Below, in pieces: positions 9,625-17,547 of a stretch of DNA of 64,000 bases. Every line of letters starts with the position of its first letter. Position 1 is the first letter of the stretch. A program made the translations under genes and the position numbers. This stretch comes from Neisseria subflava (lineage in GTDB: Bacteria > Pseudomonadota > Gammaproteobacteria > Burkholderiales > Neisseriaceae), in assembly GCF_024205745.1 (NCBI RefSeq), contig NZ_CP073117.1, positions 1,860,001 to 1,924,000 on the forward strand. Direction: 5' to 3'. The notes below the pieces were generated by a model. It had not been told where the DNA came from, made no database searches, and saw nothing but the letters and a program-made list of their open reading frames with translations.

Positions 9625-10608
9625 ATGGCTGCTTATGACAGTTTAATGGTGTTTACCGGTAATGCAAATCCGGAATTGGCGCAACGTGTTGTCAAACATT
9701 TGGATATTTCACTCGGTGAAGCCACTGTTTCCAAATTCTCTGATGGTGAAGTAGCCATTGAATTGTTGGAAAATGTGCGTGGTCGCGATGTGTTTATTTT
9801 GCAACCTACCTGCGCGCCAACCAATGACAACCTGATGGAAATTTTGACTATGGCCGATGCACTCAAACGTGCTTCTGCCGGTCGTATTACTGCCGCGATT
9901 CCTTACTTTGGTTATGCGCGTCAGGATCGCCGTCCCCGCTCTGTCCGTGTGCCGATTTCTGCAAAATTAGTGGCAAATATGTTGTACTCGGCCGGTATCG
10001 ACCGTGTACTGACTGTTGATTTGCATGCCGACCAAATTCAAGGTTTCTTCGATATTCCGGTGGATAATATTTACGCTACCCCGATTTTGTTGAACGATAT
10101 TAAGCAACAACGTATCGACAATCTGACTGTTGTCAGCCCTGATATCGGTGGTGTTGTACGTGCACGTGCTGTTGCTAAATCTTTAAATGCTGATTTGGCC
10201 ATTATCGACAAACGTCGTCCTAAAGCCAACGTGGCTGAAGTGATGAACATTATTGGCGATATTCAAGGCCGTACTTGCTTGATCGTAGATGATATGATCG
10301 ATACAGCAAACACCTTGTGTAAAGCAGCCGTTGCCCTGAAAGAGCGCGGTGCAGATCGTGTATTGGCATACGCCAGCCATGCAGTATTCTCCGGTGAAGC
10401 AGTGAATCGAATTGCTTCTTCCGAAATTGACCAAGTAGTTGTGACAGATACGATTCCGTTGTCTGAGGCAGCTAAAAAATGTGAACGCATCCGTCAAGTT
10501 ACCATTGCCGGTTTGCTGGCTGAAACGGTACGCCGTATTAGCAATGAAGAATCCGTCTCATATCTTTTCAATGAGGATGTGATGACTGGCGGCATGTTGC
10601 TGCCATAA
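9625..10608 (+). CDS. prs: Ribose-phosphate pyrophosphokinase
   Basis: Makes PRPP from ribose-5-phosphate and ATP for purine, pyrimidine, histidine, tryptophan and NAD synthesis. From the ATG at 9625 ([12 protein letters not shown]) the protein has 327 residues. An in-frame ATG at 9583 would add 14 residues that the family lacks, while 9625 follows AGGTGAAG. The catalytic flexible loop [16 protein letters not shown] and the PRPP-binding loop [14 protein letters not shown] are intact. It lies between the tRNA cluster and rplY, the conserved proteobacterial order. Confidence 0.96.
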   Translation: MAAYDSLMVFTGNANPELAQRVVKHLDISLGEATVSKFSDGEVAIELLENVRGRDVFILQPTCAPTNDNLMEILTMADALKRASAGRITAAIPYFGYARQDRRPRSVRVPISAKLVANMLYSAGIDRVLTVDLHADQIQGFFDIPVDNIYATPILLNDIKQQRIDNLTVVSPDIGGVVRARAVAKSLNADLAIIDKRRPKANVAEVMNIIGDIQGRTCLIVDDMIDTANTLCKAAVALKERGADRVLAYASHAVFSGEAVNRIASSEIDQVVVTDTIPLSEAAKKCERIRQVTIAGLLAETVRRISNEESVSYLFNEDVMTGGMLLP

Positions 10609-10673
10609 CCCGATGTCGTCTTAAGCTGGTCGCGGCCGATGACGACGATTTTATCTAAATTGGAGTATTAAAC

Positions 10674-11246
10674 ATGACTTACGAAATTCAAGCCTCTGTT
10701 CGCGAAGCCCAAGGCACTGGTGCGAGCCGCCGCCTGCGTCGCGAAGGCCAAATCCCTGGCATTCTGTACGGTGAAGGTCAAGAGCCTGTTGCTATCGCTG
10801 TAGACCACAAAACTGTATTCTACGCATTGGAAAAAGAATCTTTCCATACTGCTTTGATTAAACTGTCTTTGAACGGTGAAACTAAAGACGTTATCGTACG
10901 TGACTTCCAAATGCACCCATTCCGTCGCGAAGTTCAACACATCGACTTCCAAGCTGTAAAAGCTGATCAACCTGTACGCATCCGTGTTCCTCTGCACATT
11001 GTTAACGCTGAAAACTCTCAAGCTGTTAAATTGCAAGGTGGCCGCGTATCTCTGTTGAACACTTCTGTTGAAGTAGTTGCTTTGCCTGCAAACATTCCTG
11101 CTTTCTTGGAACTGGATTGTGCATCAGTAGTTGCCGGCGACATTCTGCACTTGTCAGACATCAAATTGCCAGAAGGTGTTGAAAGCGTTTCTCTGAAACG
11201 TAACGAAAATCTGGCTGTTGCTACTGTTACCGGTAAAAAACGCTAA
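10674..11246 (+). CDS. rplY: 50S ribosomal protein L25 (CTC/TL5 type)
   Basis: Binds 5S rRNA on the large subunit. At 190 residues it is the long form. An N-terminal L25 domain (about 1-95, including [19 protein letters not shown]) is followed by a C-terminal beta domain ([15 protein letters not shown]), as in the general stress protein Ctc. A GGAG ribosome binding site precedes the ATG. It follows prs by 65 bases and is closed by a strong terminator, so prs-rplY is probably one unit. Codon use is highly biased, as expected for a ribosomal gene. Confidence 0.96.
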   Translation: MTYEIQASVREAQGTGASRRLRREGQIPGILYGEGQEPVAIAVDHKTVFYALEKESFHTALIKLSLNGETKDVIVRDFQMHPFRREVQHIDFQAVKADQPVRIRVPLHIVNAENSQAVKLQGGRVSLLNTSVEVVALPANIPAFLELDCASVVAGDILHLSDIKLPEGVESVSLKRNENLAVATVTGKKR

Positions 11247-11263
11247 TCGGTAGTTAATATAAG

Positions 11264-11296
11264 AAAACCGTATCAGATTTATCTGATACGGTTTTT
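11264..11296 (+). terminator. Intrinsic terminator after rplY
   Basis: AAAACCGTATCAGA (11264-11277), loop TTTA, then TCTGATACGGTTTTT: a 14-bp stem with a U-tract. Confidence 0.9.
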
Positions 11297-11354
11297 GTTT
11301 TGCATATAAAAGCATTTGCTATAGAACTTAGGTAAATGTAACAGCATATGTACC

Positions 11355-11855
11355 TTATAAGATTGAAGCAATTTCATTGCGAAGCTTATTAAGAAAGCGT
11401 CCATGCCGTACCCATTGTGCGGCTGATTCATAATCCTGTTTTTCAAATGCTTGTTGCAAATCTTGATATAGGTTGCTTTGTACTTCTTGGATTTCTTGAT
11501 CCAGTGCTCGGATGGCATCATGGTTTTGTTCCATTTGAGCATCCATCAATGTTTCCCGCCATTCCATCTGCTGCATGAGGAATTCTGGTGAAAACGAAGT
11601 GTGTTCAGGTGCATCGGCATCGATATTTTGGCTTTTCAAGAGATAAGCAGCCCGATCAATAGGACTTTTTAATGTGCGGTAGGCATCATTAATTGTAGAA
11701 GACATCATAACAGCTTGTTTCTGCTCAAAAGCTGAAGCAGAAGCAAATTTATCGGGATGAAAACGGGCTGCTAAAGCTCGATAGGTCTGTTCGAGTGCTT
11801 CGGTATCAATATTGAAAGATGGCTCAAGCTGGAAGAGGTTGAAGTATTGAGACAT
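11355..11855 (-). CDS. hscB: Fe-S cluster co-chaperone HscB
   Basis: J-domain protein that delivers IscU to the Hsp70 chaperone HscA and stimulates its ATPase for Fe-S cluster transfer. The 166-residue protein has an N-terminal J domain with the HPD motif in ARFHPDKFAS (about 31-40) and a C-terminal three-helix IscU-binding domain (FLMQQMEWRETLMDA). It is on the same strand as the isc genes and downstream of iscA, but arfA lies between on the opposite strand and its terminator separates the units, so hscB probably has its own promoter. No hscA or ferredoxin gene is visible in the window. Confidence 0.93.
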   Translation of the reverse strand: MSQYFNLFQLEPSFNIDTEALEQTYRALAARFHPDKFASASAFEQKQAVMMSSTINDAYRTLKSPIDRAAYLLKSQNIDADAPEHTSFSPEFLMQQMEWRETLMDAQMEQNHDAIRALDQEIQEVQSNLYQDLQQAFEKQDYESAAQWVRHGRFLNKLRNEIASIL

Positions 11856-11897
11856 GATATTAAGGGAAAAAATCTAAAGAGGAGGACTATTTTACGA

Positions 11898-11903
11898 TAT
11901 AAT
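11898..11903 (+). promoter_or_regulatory. Probable -10 box of arfA
   Basis: TATAAT 32 bases before the arfA ATG, followed by the AAAGGA ribosome binding site at 11922-11927. No good -35 box is visible. Confidence 0.55.
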
Positions 11904-11934
11904 CCGGAAACTGTTTATACGAAAGGAAAACAGT

Positions 11935-12120
11935 ATGAGCGGTAAGGTGCAACACAATAAAGGCAAGATACGAGACAATGCCTTAAAAGCCTTAGTCAAA
12001 TCTGATTTGTCCCGACATAAAGTAGAACGAAAAAGACAAGGCAAGGGTAGCTATAATAGGCAAGAAGCCAAAAAATGGCGGGATGGTTTTGATACTTTCC
12101 CGCCATTTTTTATATTTTAA
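11935..12120 (+). CDS. arfA: Alternative ribosome-rescue factor ArfA
   Basis: Backup for tmRNA. It enters stalled ribosomes that have an empty A site and recruits release factor 2. The 61-residue ORF has the ArfA signature: [26 protein letters not shown] N terminus (here [10 protein letters not shown]) and the basic tail element [15 protein letters not shown] 14-bp perfect terminator hairpin (12070-12111) lies inside the reading frame, before the TAA at 12118. Most transcripts should therefore end without a stop codon and the nascent peptide would be tagged by tmRNA. This non-stop control is established for ArfA in other proteobacteria. It lies antisense between hscB and iscA, sharing its last bases with the end of iscA. 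Confidence 0.92.
   Translation: MSGKVQHNKGKIRDNALKALVKSDLSRHKVERKRQGKGSYNRQEAKKWRDGFDTFPPFFIF
12070..12111. terminator. Bidirectional terminator inside arfA, also ending the isc operon
   Basis: A-tract plus TGGCGGGA (12070-12083) pairs perfectly with TCCCGCCA plus T-tract (12098-12111); the loop is 14 bases. On the plus strand it interrupts arfA before its stop. On the minus strand it lies just beyond the iscA stop at 12117. Confidence 0.9.
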
Positions 12121-12437
12121 ACGTGGAAGCTTTCACCACAGCCGCAGGAGTCTTTAACGTTTGGGTTTTCAAATTTGAAACCTTCCTGTAAGCCTTCTTT
12201 GGTGTAATCGACTTGCGTGCCGTCTAGATAAACCAAGCTTTTCGGGTCGATATAAACGCGTGCGCCGTGTTCTTCAAAAATCAGGTCATCCTCGTTCACT
12301 TCATCGACAAATTCAAGGTTGTATGCCATGCCTGAGCAGCCACTGGTTTTCACACCCAAGCGCACACCCAAACCCTTGCCACGTTTGGTCAGGTAGCCGT
12401 TGATGTGTTTGGCTGCGTTTTCTGTGATGGTAATCAT
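12117..12437 (-). CDS. iscA: Iron-sulfur cluster assembly protein IscA
   Basis: A-type carrier that receives Fe-S clusters from IscU and passes them to apoproteins. It has 106 residues with the three conserved cysteines, one in TSGCSGMAY and two in CGCGESFHV at the C terminus. The end [10 protein letters not shown] is the IscA rather than the ErpA form. The ATG at 12437 is preceded by GAGGAAAA; an in-frame ATG at 12458 lies upstream of that ribosome binding site. It is the last minus-strand isc gene before the arfA terminator. Its stop codon overlaps the arfA stop by two bases, tail to tail. Confidence 0.94.
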   Translation of the reverse strand: MITITENAAKHINGYLTKRGKGLGVRLGVKTSGCSGMAYNLEFVDEVNEDDLIFEEHGARVYIDPKSLVYLDGTQVDYTKEGLQEGFKFENPNVKDSCGCGESFHV

Positions 12438-12506
12438 GCTTTTTTCCTCATTTCGCAATCATTTTCTGTTTTGCCTGTTTTTTTATTTCAGACGGCCTCT
12501 TGACTC

Positions 12507-12752
12507 TCAGGCCGTCTGAAAACGCTGTTTTGCCCACTCTATTGCAGCGGCAATGGCAGCTTTTGCCTGCGGACTGTTTTTCCAACAGGTCGAGCCGGTC
12601 AATTGTGCGCCCTGTTCCAAAATATCGTCCAAATCTGCCGCCGCCAGCTTGGCAACATCATCCAACCCCATTTGCTGCAAACGCTGTAATATGGTTTTAC
12701 CTATGCCTTTGACAGCAAGTAGGGATTGGATTTCTTCATCGGTAAAAGGCAT
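12507..12752 (-). CDS. Small helix-hairpin-helix protein in the isc operon
   Basis: 81-residue protein with one clear helix-hairpin-helix (LLAVKGIGKTILQRLQQMGL, about 11-30), followed by a second helical stretch and a C-terminal helix. Such motifs bind DNA or mediate protein contacts. A strong AAAGGAGG ribosome binding site precedes the ATG, so it is surely translated. The last codons (FQTA and stop) are written in an uptake sequence, which is paired with another copy at 12487-12499. It lies between iscU and iscA and is probably cotranscribed. Its role in cluster assembly is unknown; the domain resembles TfoX-C/Cdd1-like modules. Confidence 0.75.
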   Translation of the reverse strand: MPFTDEEIQSLLAVKGIGKTILQRLQQMGLDDVAKLAAADLDDILEQGAQLTGSTCWKNSPQAKAAIAAAIEWAKQRFQTA

Positions 12753-12859
12753 TTCGCCTCCTTTGATTTTGCAGGTACTGGCGTACTTATATGGCAGTTG
12801 GTGCCTATCAAGCTGATTTAGGCATTAATGTCTGCAAACTAAGTATCTGGCAAACAAGG

Positions 12860-13246
12860 TTATTTGTTTTCCTGACGTTTGCGATAGTCGGCAACGGCCG
12901 CTTTTACTGCATCTTCGGCTAAAATGGAACAGTGGATTTTAACTGGAGGCAATTCCAACTCTTCGGCAATTTCGCTGTTTTTGATTGCCAGTGCATCGTC
13001 AAGGCTTTTGCCTTTGACCCACTCGGTAATCAGGCTGGAAGAAGCGATGGCAGAACCGCAACCGTAAGTTTTGAATTTTGCATCTTCGATAATACCCTCA
13101 TCGTTTACTTTGATTTGCAGACGCATTACGTCGCCGCAGGCCGGTGCGCCGACCATGCCGGTACCGACAGATTCGTCGTTTTTGTCGAAAGTACCGACGT
13201 TGCGGGGATTTTCGTAGTGGTCGATTACTTTATCGCTGTATGCCAT
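12860..13246 (-). CDS. iscU: Fe-S cluster scaffold protein IscU
   Basis: Scaffold on which IscS-derived sulfur and iron are assembled into [2Fe-2S] and [4Fe-4S] clusters. The 128-residue protein has the three ligand cysteines in GAPACGDVM, YGCGSAIASSS and KIHCSILAEDA. It also has the LPPVK motif (LPPVKIHC) recognised by HscA, although hscA is not nearby. Starts MAYSDKVIDHYENPRNVG, typical of the family. It is part of the minus-strand isc operon between the 42-residue ORF and the helix-hairpin-helix gene. Confidence 0.97.
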   Translation of the reverse strand: MAYSDKVIDHYENPRNVGTFDKNDESVGTGMVGAPACGDVMRLQIKVNDEGIIEDAKFKTYGCGSAIASSSLITEWVKGKSLDDALAIKNSEIAEELELPPVKIHCSILAEDAVKAAVADYRKRQENK

Positions 13247-13314
13247 GATGTGGTTTCCTTTGTGTTTTTAGTGGTGTAAATGGTTTGTTTACGAATATTC
13301 AGACGGCCTGAAGT

Positions 13315-13443
13315 TTAGATTTTACACGCGCCGCCTTCGCAGCCGTCATCATTCTCTGAATCAACGCCGCCCTCTACGGTAACGCCGTCAAAATCTTCGA
13401 GCAGGTTGTCGAGATTATCGAGGTCGAGCTCTTGTTCGTCCAT
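13315..13443 (-). CDS. 42-residue acidic small protein between iscS and iscU
   Basis: Short ORF, MDEQELDLDNLDNLLEDF followed by a glycine/acid stretch and ending DDGCEGGACKI. An AAGGA ribosome binding site (13453-13457) sits nine bases before the ATG, and the frame is free of stops for its whole length. It is strongly acidic, with two cysteines four residues apart (CEGGAC) near the C terminus, and could bind metal or a cluster. It lies 68 bases upstream of iscU on the same strand, so is likely cotranscribed. I do not recognise a named family. The ribosome site and position favour a real gene; no function is claimed. Confidence 0.6.
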   Translation of the reverse strand: MDEQELDLDNLDNLLEDFDGVTVEGGVDSENDDGCEGGACKI

Positions 13444-13557
13444 GGGCTTGTATCCTTAATTTGAAGATTGTAGTTTTTAGGTCGTCTGAAAAGGTTTTTT
13501 TAAGGTTTCAGACGTCCTTTTAAATGTCTAAGTTGATTGCCTATTACAGTTGTTTTA

Positions 13558-14166
13558 TCAGCCATTTATAAAGGCACATTCTAAAATTGTTTGGGGTTTT
13601 CCGTTAACATTAATCGGTTTTAGTTTTGCTTGCAGGGTTTCGTATTCTTCTAAAATCAAACTGTATTTTCGAACAGGACGATATTTTCCTTTTAACACCT
13701 TGCGTGCCTGTTCCAAAGGTACATCCAACAACAAACGGGTGTAGCTGTAACCTGCGGTTTCTAATTGGAATGTCTGGCTAATATGAACCACAGGCAAGCC
13801 ATAGTAAGTACCGCTGAGTTTCAAACGGGTTTGATCAAGAATAAACTGTTCTCCATCTTCACTAAACTCCGCGCGGTGCAAAGCCATCGGCGGGTGCGCA
13901 AGATCACGGTAAGCCTTTGGCAGCTGGACTCTATTGGGATGATTCAAACGCAGGTTTTGATATTTAGAGTCTTTATCGTTCCAGTTATCGCTTACATCAC
14001 TAAATGGTTCCAACAGGTTTTCCAAACGCTTATCGAATTGGCAGCCGTTTTCAAATGATTTGAATATAGGTGACCAATCAGGTTGTGTTTGTGCTGAAAC
14101 CATCGGGGCAGAGCATAGAGTCAGACAAGAAAGTAAGTGGCGTATTTTATTTTTTATTATCGTCAT
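13558..14166 (-). CDS. Secreted protein of unknown function within the isc operon
   Basis: 202 residues with an N-terminal signal peptide (HLLSCLTLCSAPMVSA, cleavage near residue 25). The mature part has no motif I recognise. It contains two cysteines that could form a disulfide (ENGCQF and LECAF). The gene is bracketed by uptake sequences of the variant type AGGTCGTCTGAA (13479-13490 and the pair at 14186-14231), unlike the AGGCCGTCTGAA used elsewhere. This suggests import from another Neisseria species. It separates iscS from iscU, and there is no obvious link between an exported protein and cytoplasmic cluster assembly. Confidence 0.7.
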   Translation of the reverse strand: MTIIKNKIRHLLSCLTLCSAPMVSAQTQPDWSPIFKSFENGCQFDKRLENLLEPFSDVSDNWNDKDSKYQNLRLNHPNRVQLPKAYRDLAHPPMALHRAEFSEDGEQFILDQTRLKLSGTYYGLPVVHISQTFQLETAGYSYTRLLLDVPLEQARKVLKGKYRPVRKYSLILEEYETLQAKLKPINVNGKPQTILECAFING

Positions 14167-14241
14167 TTTAGTATTTTTCTTGATGAGGTCGTCTGAAAAG
14201 GTAAAGGTCTTTTAAATTTTTCAGACGACCTTTTCTCTTGA

Positions 14242-15456
14242 TTAATGCGCCGCCCATTCAATCGAGTTCAAATCGATACCGTCTTTGAACATTTCCCACA
14301 GCGGAGACAGTTCGCGCAGTTTACCGATTTTGGATTTAATCAGTTCTGCTGCGAATTGGACTTCTTCTTCGGTGGTCATGCGGCCGAAGGTGATGCGTAG
14401 GGAAGAGTGCGCTAATTCGTCGTTGCGGCCGAGTGCGCGTAAAACGTAGCTTGGTTCGAGACTGGCAGAAGTACAGGCTGAGCCACTGGATACGGCGAGT
14501 TCTTTGACCGCCATAATCAGGCTTTCGCCTTCGACGAAGTTGAAGCTGACGTTCAGGTTGTTTGGAGTGCGGTGTTCGAGGTCGCCGTTGATGTAGACTT
14601 CTTCGATGCCTTCGATACCTTTGAGGAAGATATCGCGCAGTTTGCGGTAGTGTGCCATGTCTTGCTCGAGTTCTTCTTTGGCAATGCGGAAAGCTTCGCC
14701 CATACCGACGATTTGATGGGTCGGCAATGTACCGGAACGGAAACCGCGTTCGTGGCCGCCGCCGTGCATTTGGGCTTCGAGGCGGACGCGTGGTTTACGG
14801 CGTACATACAGGGCGCCGATGCCTTTAGGGCCGTATACTTTGTGGCCGGACATGGACAGCAAATCGACTTTGGCGGCTTCAACATCGACAGGCACTTTGC
14901 CGCATGCTTGTGCTGCGTCAACGTGGAAAATGATTTTGCGTTCGCGGCAGATTTCGCCGATGGCGGGAATGTCTTGCACTACGCCGATTTCGTTATTCAC
15001 CCACATCACGGAAATCAGGATGGTATCGTCGCGGATGGCGGCTTTGAGTTCTTCCAAATCAATCAAACCGTTTTCTTGTACGTCCAGATAGGTTACTTCG
15101 AAACCTTGGCGTTCGAGTTCGCGCATGGTGTCGAGTACGGCTTTGTGTTCGGTTTTGACGGTGATGAGGTGTTTGCCTTTGGTTTTGTAGAAGTTTGCCG
15201 CGCCTTTGATGGCGAGGTTGTCGGACTCGGTCGCGCCGCTGGTAAAAACGATTTCTTTGGGGTCGGCGTTAATCAGGGCAGCAATGTCTGCGCGGGCTTT
15301 TTCGACGGCTTCTTCTGCTTCCCAGCCGAATGCGTGGCTGTTGGAAGCGGGGTTGCCGAAGGTTTCGGTCAGATAGGGAATCATTTTTTCGGCAACGCGT
15401 TTGTCAACGGGGGTTGTGGCGGCGTAGTCGAGGTATACGGGGGTTTTGACGGTCAT
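14242..15456 (-). CDS. iscS: Cysteine desulfurase IscS
   Basis: PLP enzyme that converts cysteine to alanine and supplies persulfide sulfur to IscU, thiamine and tRNA thiolation. The 404-residue product from ATG 15456 ([16 protein letters not shown]) has the family length; a start at 15501 adds 15 unrelated residues. The PLP lysine is in [12 protein letters not shown] and the active-site cysteine in [10 protein letters not shown] on the mobile loop. [10 protein letters not shown] and the C-terminal [19 protein letters not shown] are the IscS (not SufS) form. It follows iscR by 51 bases in the same operon. Confidence 0.97.
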   Translation of the reverse strand: MTVKTPVYLDYAATTPVDKRVAEKMIPYLTETFGNPASNSHAFGWEAEEAVEKARADIAALINADPKEIVFTSGATESDNLAIKGAANFYKTKGKHLITVKTEHKAVLDTMRELERQGFEVTYLDVQENGLIDLEELKAAIRDDTILISVMWVNNEIGVVQDIPAIGEICRERKIIFHVDAAQACGKVPVDVEAAKVDLLSMSGHKVYGPKGIGALYVRRKPRVRLEAQMHGGGHERGFRSGTLPTHQIVGMGEAFRIAKEELEQDMAHYRKLRDIFLKGIEGIEEVYINGDLEHRTPNNLNVSFNFVEGESLIMAVKELAVSSGSACTSASLEPSYVLRALGRNDELAHSSLRITFGRMTTEEEVQFAAELIKSKIGKLRELSPLWEMFKDGIDLNSIEWAAH

Positions 15457-15507
15457 GGTTTGCTCTTTCGTTTGCTCATCTGCCTGCGGTCTTTGCCGCA
15501 AGTCGGT

Positions 15508-15954
15508 TTAATGAATGTGTGTAAAGGTAACGACATGACTGCTGTCGCTGCAGTTTTTTTGTTCAATGATGCTTTGCAGCGTAACGCCGCTGAGGTAATC
15601 ATTGATGGTTTTGTTTAAGTTTTCCCAAAGGTCGTGGGTCAGGCAGGGGGCGCCGTGGTTGCAGTTTGCTTTGCTGCCGCATTGCGTGGCATCCAGTCGG
15701 TCTTCGGCTGCGGAGATGATTTGTGCAATATTGATTTGCTCGGCGGGAGCGGCAAGGATGTAGCCTCCGCCAGGGCCGCGTAGGCTTTCAACCAATCCGG
15801 CACGGCGCAGTTTGCTGAATAATTGTTCGAGGTAGGAAAGCGATATGCTTTGTCGTTCGCTGATGGCACTGAGTTTGACAGCGCCGGTTTGAGCGTTCAT
15901 CGCCAAATCTATCATGGCGGTTACTGCAAATCGCCCTTTGGTAGTCAGTCTCAT
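15508..15954 (-). CDS. iscR: Fe-S cluster regulator IscR (Rrf2 family)
   Basis: Transcription factor that carries a [2Fe-2S] cluster and represses the isc operon when clusters are plentiful. The 148-residue protein has the winged-helix domain MRLTTKGRFAVTAMIDLA and SLSYLEQLFSKLRRAGLV. Its three cluster cysteines are at 92, 98 and 104 with His107, exactly the E. coli IscR spacing. First gene of the minus-strand isc operon, preceded by a near-consensus type 1 IscR site over its promoter, so autorepression is expected. Confidence 0.95.
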   Translation of the reverse strand: MRLTTKGRFAVTAMIDLAMNAQTGAVKLSAISERQSISLSYLEQLFSKLRRAGLVESLRGPGGGYILAAPAEQINIAQIISAAEDRLDATQCGSKANCNHGAPCLTHDLWENLNKTINDYLSGVTLQSIIEQKNCSDSSHVVTFTHIH

Positions 15955-16313
15955 GGTGTGGTTGCCTGTGTGGGGCGTTTTTATTAGTGGGGAGAATTGT
16001 CTAATATCTGAGTGTTTCAGTCAAGTATGTGGCGGCTCGGTTTGATTGTTTGTTTAAATGGTGGCATTGGCTGATTTTTAAATCGGAAAATATTTTCTTT
16101 ATTTTTCTGTAATTTGGATTTAAGGCCGTCTGAAAAAAGGCTATCAACCTTACAAATATCAGGGTTAAAATGTTTTGATTTAATATTGATAGTAATATAG
16201 ATTATCAAATTATTCTTAAAATTTAGTTGTTTTGATGGAGTAAAATAATGAGGTGTTTGAAATGTTCAGACGGCCTTGACCATCCATCTTTACCTTAACA
16301 GAGGCAATCGACC
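15955..16313. other. Divergent intergenic region iscR-lldD
   Basis: About 360 AT-rich bases. The iscR side holds the IscR site and promoter at 15996-16028. The lldD side carries uptake sequences near 16123 and 16266 and must contain the lldD promoter, which I cannot place. A 63-codon minus-strand ORF at 16017-16208 has no ribosome site and looks spurious. Confidence 0.5.
15996..16028 (-). promoter_or_regulatory. iscR promoter with type 1 IscR binding site
   Basis: On the minus strand TTGACT (16019-16024) is separated by 17 bases from GACAAT (15996-16001). The 25 bases at 16004-16028 match the published type 1 IscR consensus (ATASYYGACT, R, WWW, Y, AGTCRRSTAT) except for two positions. The site covers the -35 box and spacer, as expected for repression. 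The consensus is from E. coli; its use here is inferred. Confidence 0.7.
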
Positions 16314-17486
16314 ATGAAATCTGATTTAAGCAAAATAACCTGTATCGAAGACTTGCGCCTTGTTGCCAAACGTAAAATGCCGCGTATGTTTTATGACTAT
16401 ATTGACTCAGGCTCTTGGACGGAAACCACTTATCGTGAAAATACTTCGGATTTTAAAGACATCCGTTTCCGTCAAAAAGTATTGGTTAATATGGAAGGAC
16501 GCAGCCTTGAGACCAAAATGATCGGACAGGATGTGAAAATGCCGGTGGCGATTGCACCGACCGGTTTCACAGGTATGGCGCATGCCGACGGTGAAATCTT
16601 GGCGGCGCGGGCGGCGGAAAAATTCGGTATTCCGTTTACGCTTTCAACTATGTCCATTTGTTCGATTGAAGATGTGGCTGAAAACACCAGCTCGCCGTTT
16701 TGGTTTCAGCTTTATGTGATGCGCGACCGCGAGTTTATGGAGAACCTGATTAAGCGTGCGAAGGATGCCAAATGTTCGGCTTTGGTATTGACTGCCGATT
16801 TGCAGGTTTTGGGTCAACGTCACAAAGACATTAAAAACGGTCTGTCTGCGCCGCCGAAACCGACTATTGCCAATTTAATCAATTTGGCGACCAAACCGGA
16901 ATGGTGTATGAAAATGCTGAATACGGAACGCCGCACCTTCCGCAATATCGTCGGTCATGCGAAAAACGTCGGTGATTTGTCTTCGCTGTCTTCATGGACT
17001 TCCGAACAATTCGACCCGCGCCTAAGTTGGGACGATGTGGCGCGCATTAAAGATTTATGGGGTGGCAAGCTGATTATCAAAGGCATTATGGAGCCTGAAG
17101 ATGCGGAAAAGGCAGCGAAAAGCGGTGCAGACGCATTGGTCGTTTCCAATCATGGCGGCCGTCAGCTTGACGATACTGTGTCTGCCATTAAGGCTTTGCC
17201 TGATGTGGTCAGCGCGGTGGGTAGCGACATCGAGGTTTGGATGGACAGCGGTATCCGCAGCGGTCAGGATATTTTGAAGGCTTGGGCTTTGGGTGCGAAA
17301 GGTACGATGATAGGCCGGGCGTTCCTGTATGGTTTGGGTGCGTATGGTGAAGAAGGTGTAACCCGTGCGCTGGAAATCCTGTATAAAGAAATGGATATTT
17401 CCATGGCGTTTACCGGTCATCGCAATATTCAAGATGTGGATTCCAGCATTTTGCGTTCTACGTGTTGGCATCAAGATGAATTTTAA
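16314..17486 (+). CDS. lldD: L-lactate dehydrogenase, FMN-dependent respiratory type
   Basis: Membrane-associated flavoenzyme that oxidises L-lactate to pyruvate and feeds electrons to quinone, letting the cell grow on host lactate. The 390-residue protein belongs to the alpha-hydroxy-acid oxidase family. FMN contacts and the catalytic base are visible in SNHGGRQLD (active-site His) and EVWMDSGIRSGQDILKAWALGAKGTMIGR. Starts MKSDLSKITCIEDLRLVAKRKMPRMFYDYIDSGSWTE. Single gene, converging with dsbD over a strong hairpin. The window also encodes an unrelated NAD-dependent lactate dehydrogenase near 60 kb. Confidence 0.95.
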   Translation: MKSDLSKITCIEDLRLVAKRKMPRMFYDYIDSGSWTETTYRENTSDFKDIRFRQKVLVNMEGRSLETKMIGQDVKMPVAIAPTGFTGMAHADGEILAARAAEKFGIPFTLSTMSICSIEDVAENTSSPFWFQLYVMRDREFMENLIKRAKDAKCSALVLTADLQVLGQRHKDIKNGLSAPPKPTIANLINLATKPEWCMKMLNTERRTFRNIVGHAKNVGDLSSLSSWTSEQFDPRLSWDDVARIKDLWGGKLIIKGIMEPEDAEKAAKSGADALVVSNHGGRQLDDTVSAIKALPDVVSAVGSDIEVWMDSGIRSGQDILKAWALGAKGTMIGRAFLYGLGAYGEEGVTRALEILYKEMDISMAFTGHRNIQDVDSSILRSTCWHQDEF

Positions 17487-17500
17487 TTTCTGAACATAAG

Positions 17501-17539
17501 AAAAGGCCGTCTGAAAATCTGTTTTCAGACGGCCTTTTT
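17501..17539. terminator. Bidirectional terminator between lldD and dsbD
   Basis: AAAAGGCCGTCTGAAAA (17501-17517) pairs with TTTTCAGACGGCCTTTTT (17522-17539), A-tract on one side and T-tract on the other; the arms are an inverted uptake-sequence pair. Confidence 0.85.
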
Positions 17540-17547
17540 ATAGACGG

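Noticed and set aside
14572..15618. 348-codon plus-strand ORF
   Set aside because: It lies wholly antisense to iscS, has low-complexity Phe/Gly/Val-rich translation, and no ribosome site; a mirror of IscS codon bias.
16017..16208. 63-codon minus-strand ORF upstream of iscR
   Set aside because: No ribosome site, AT-rich noncoding composition, and overlaps the IscR promoter region.
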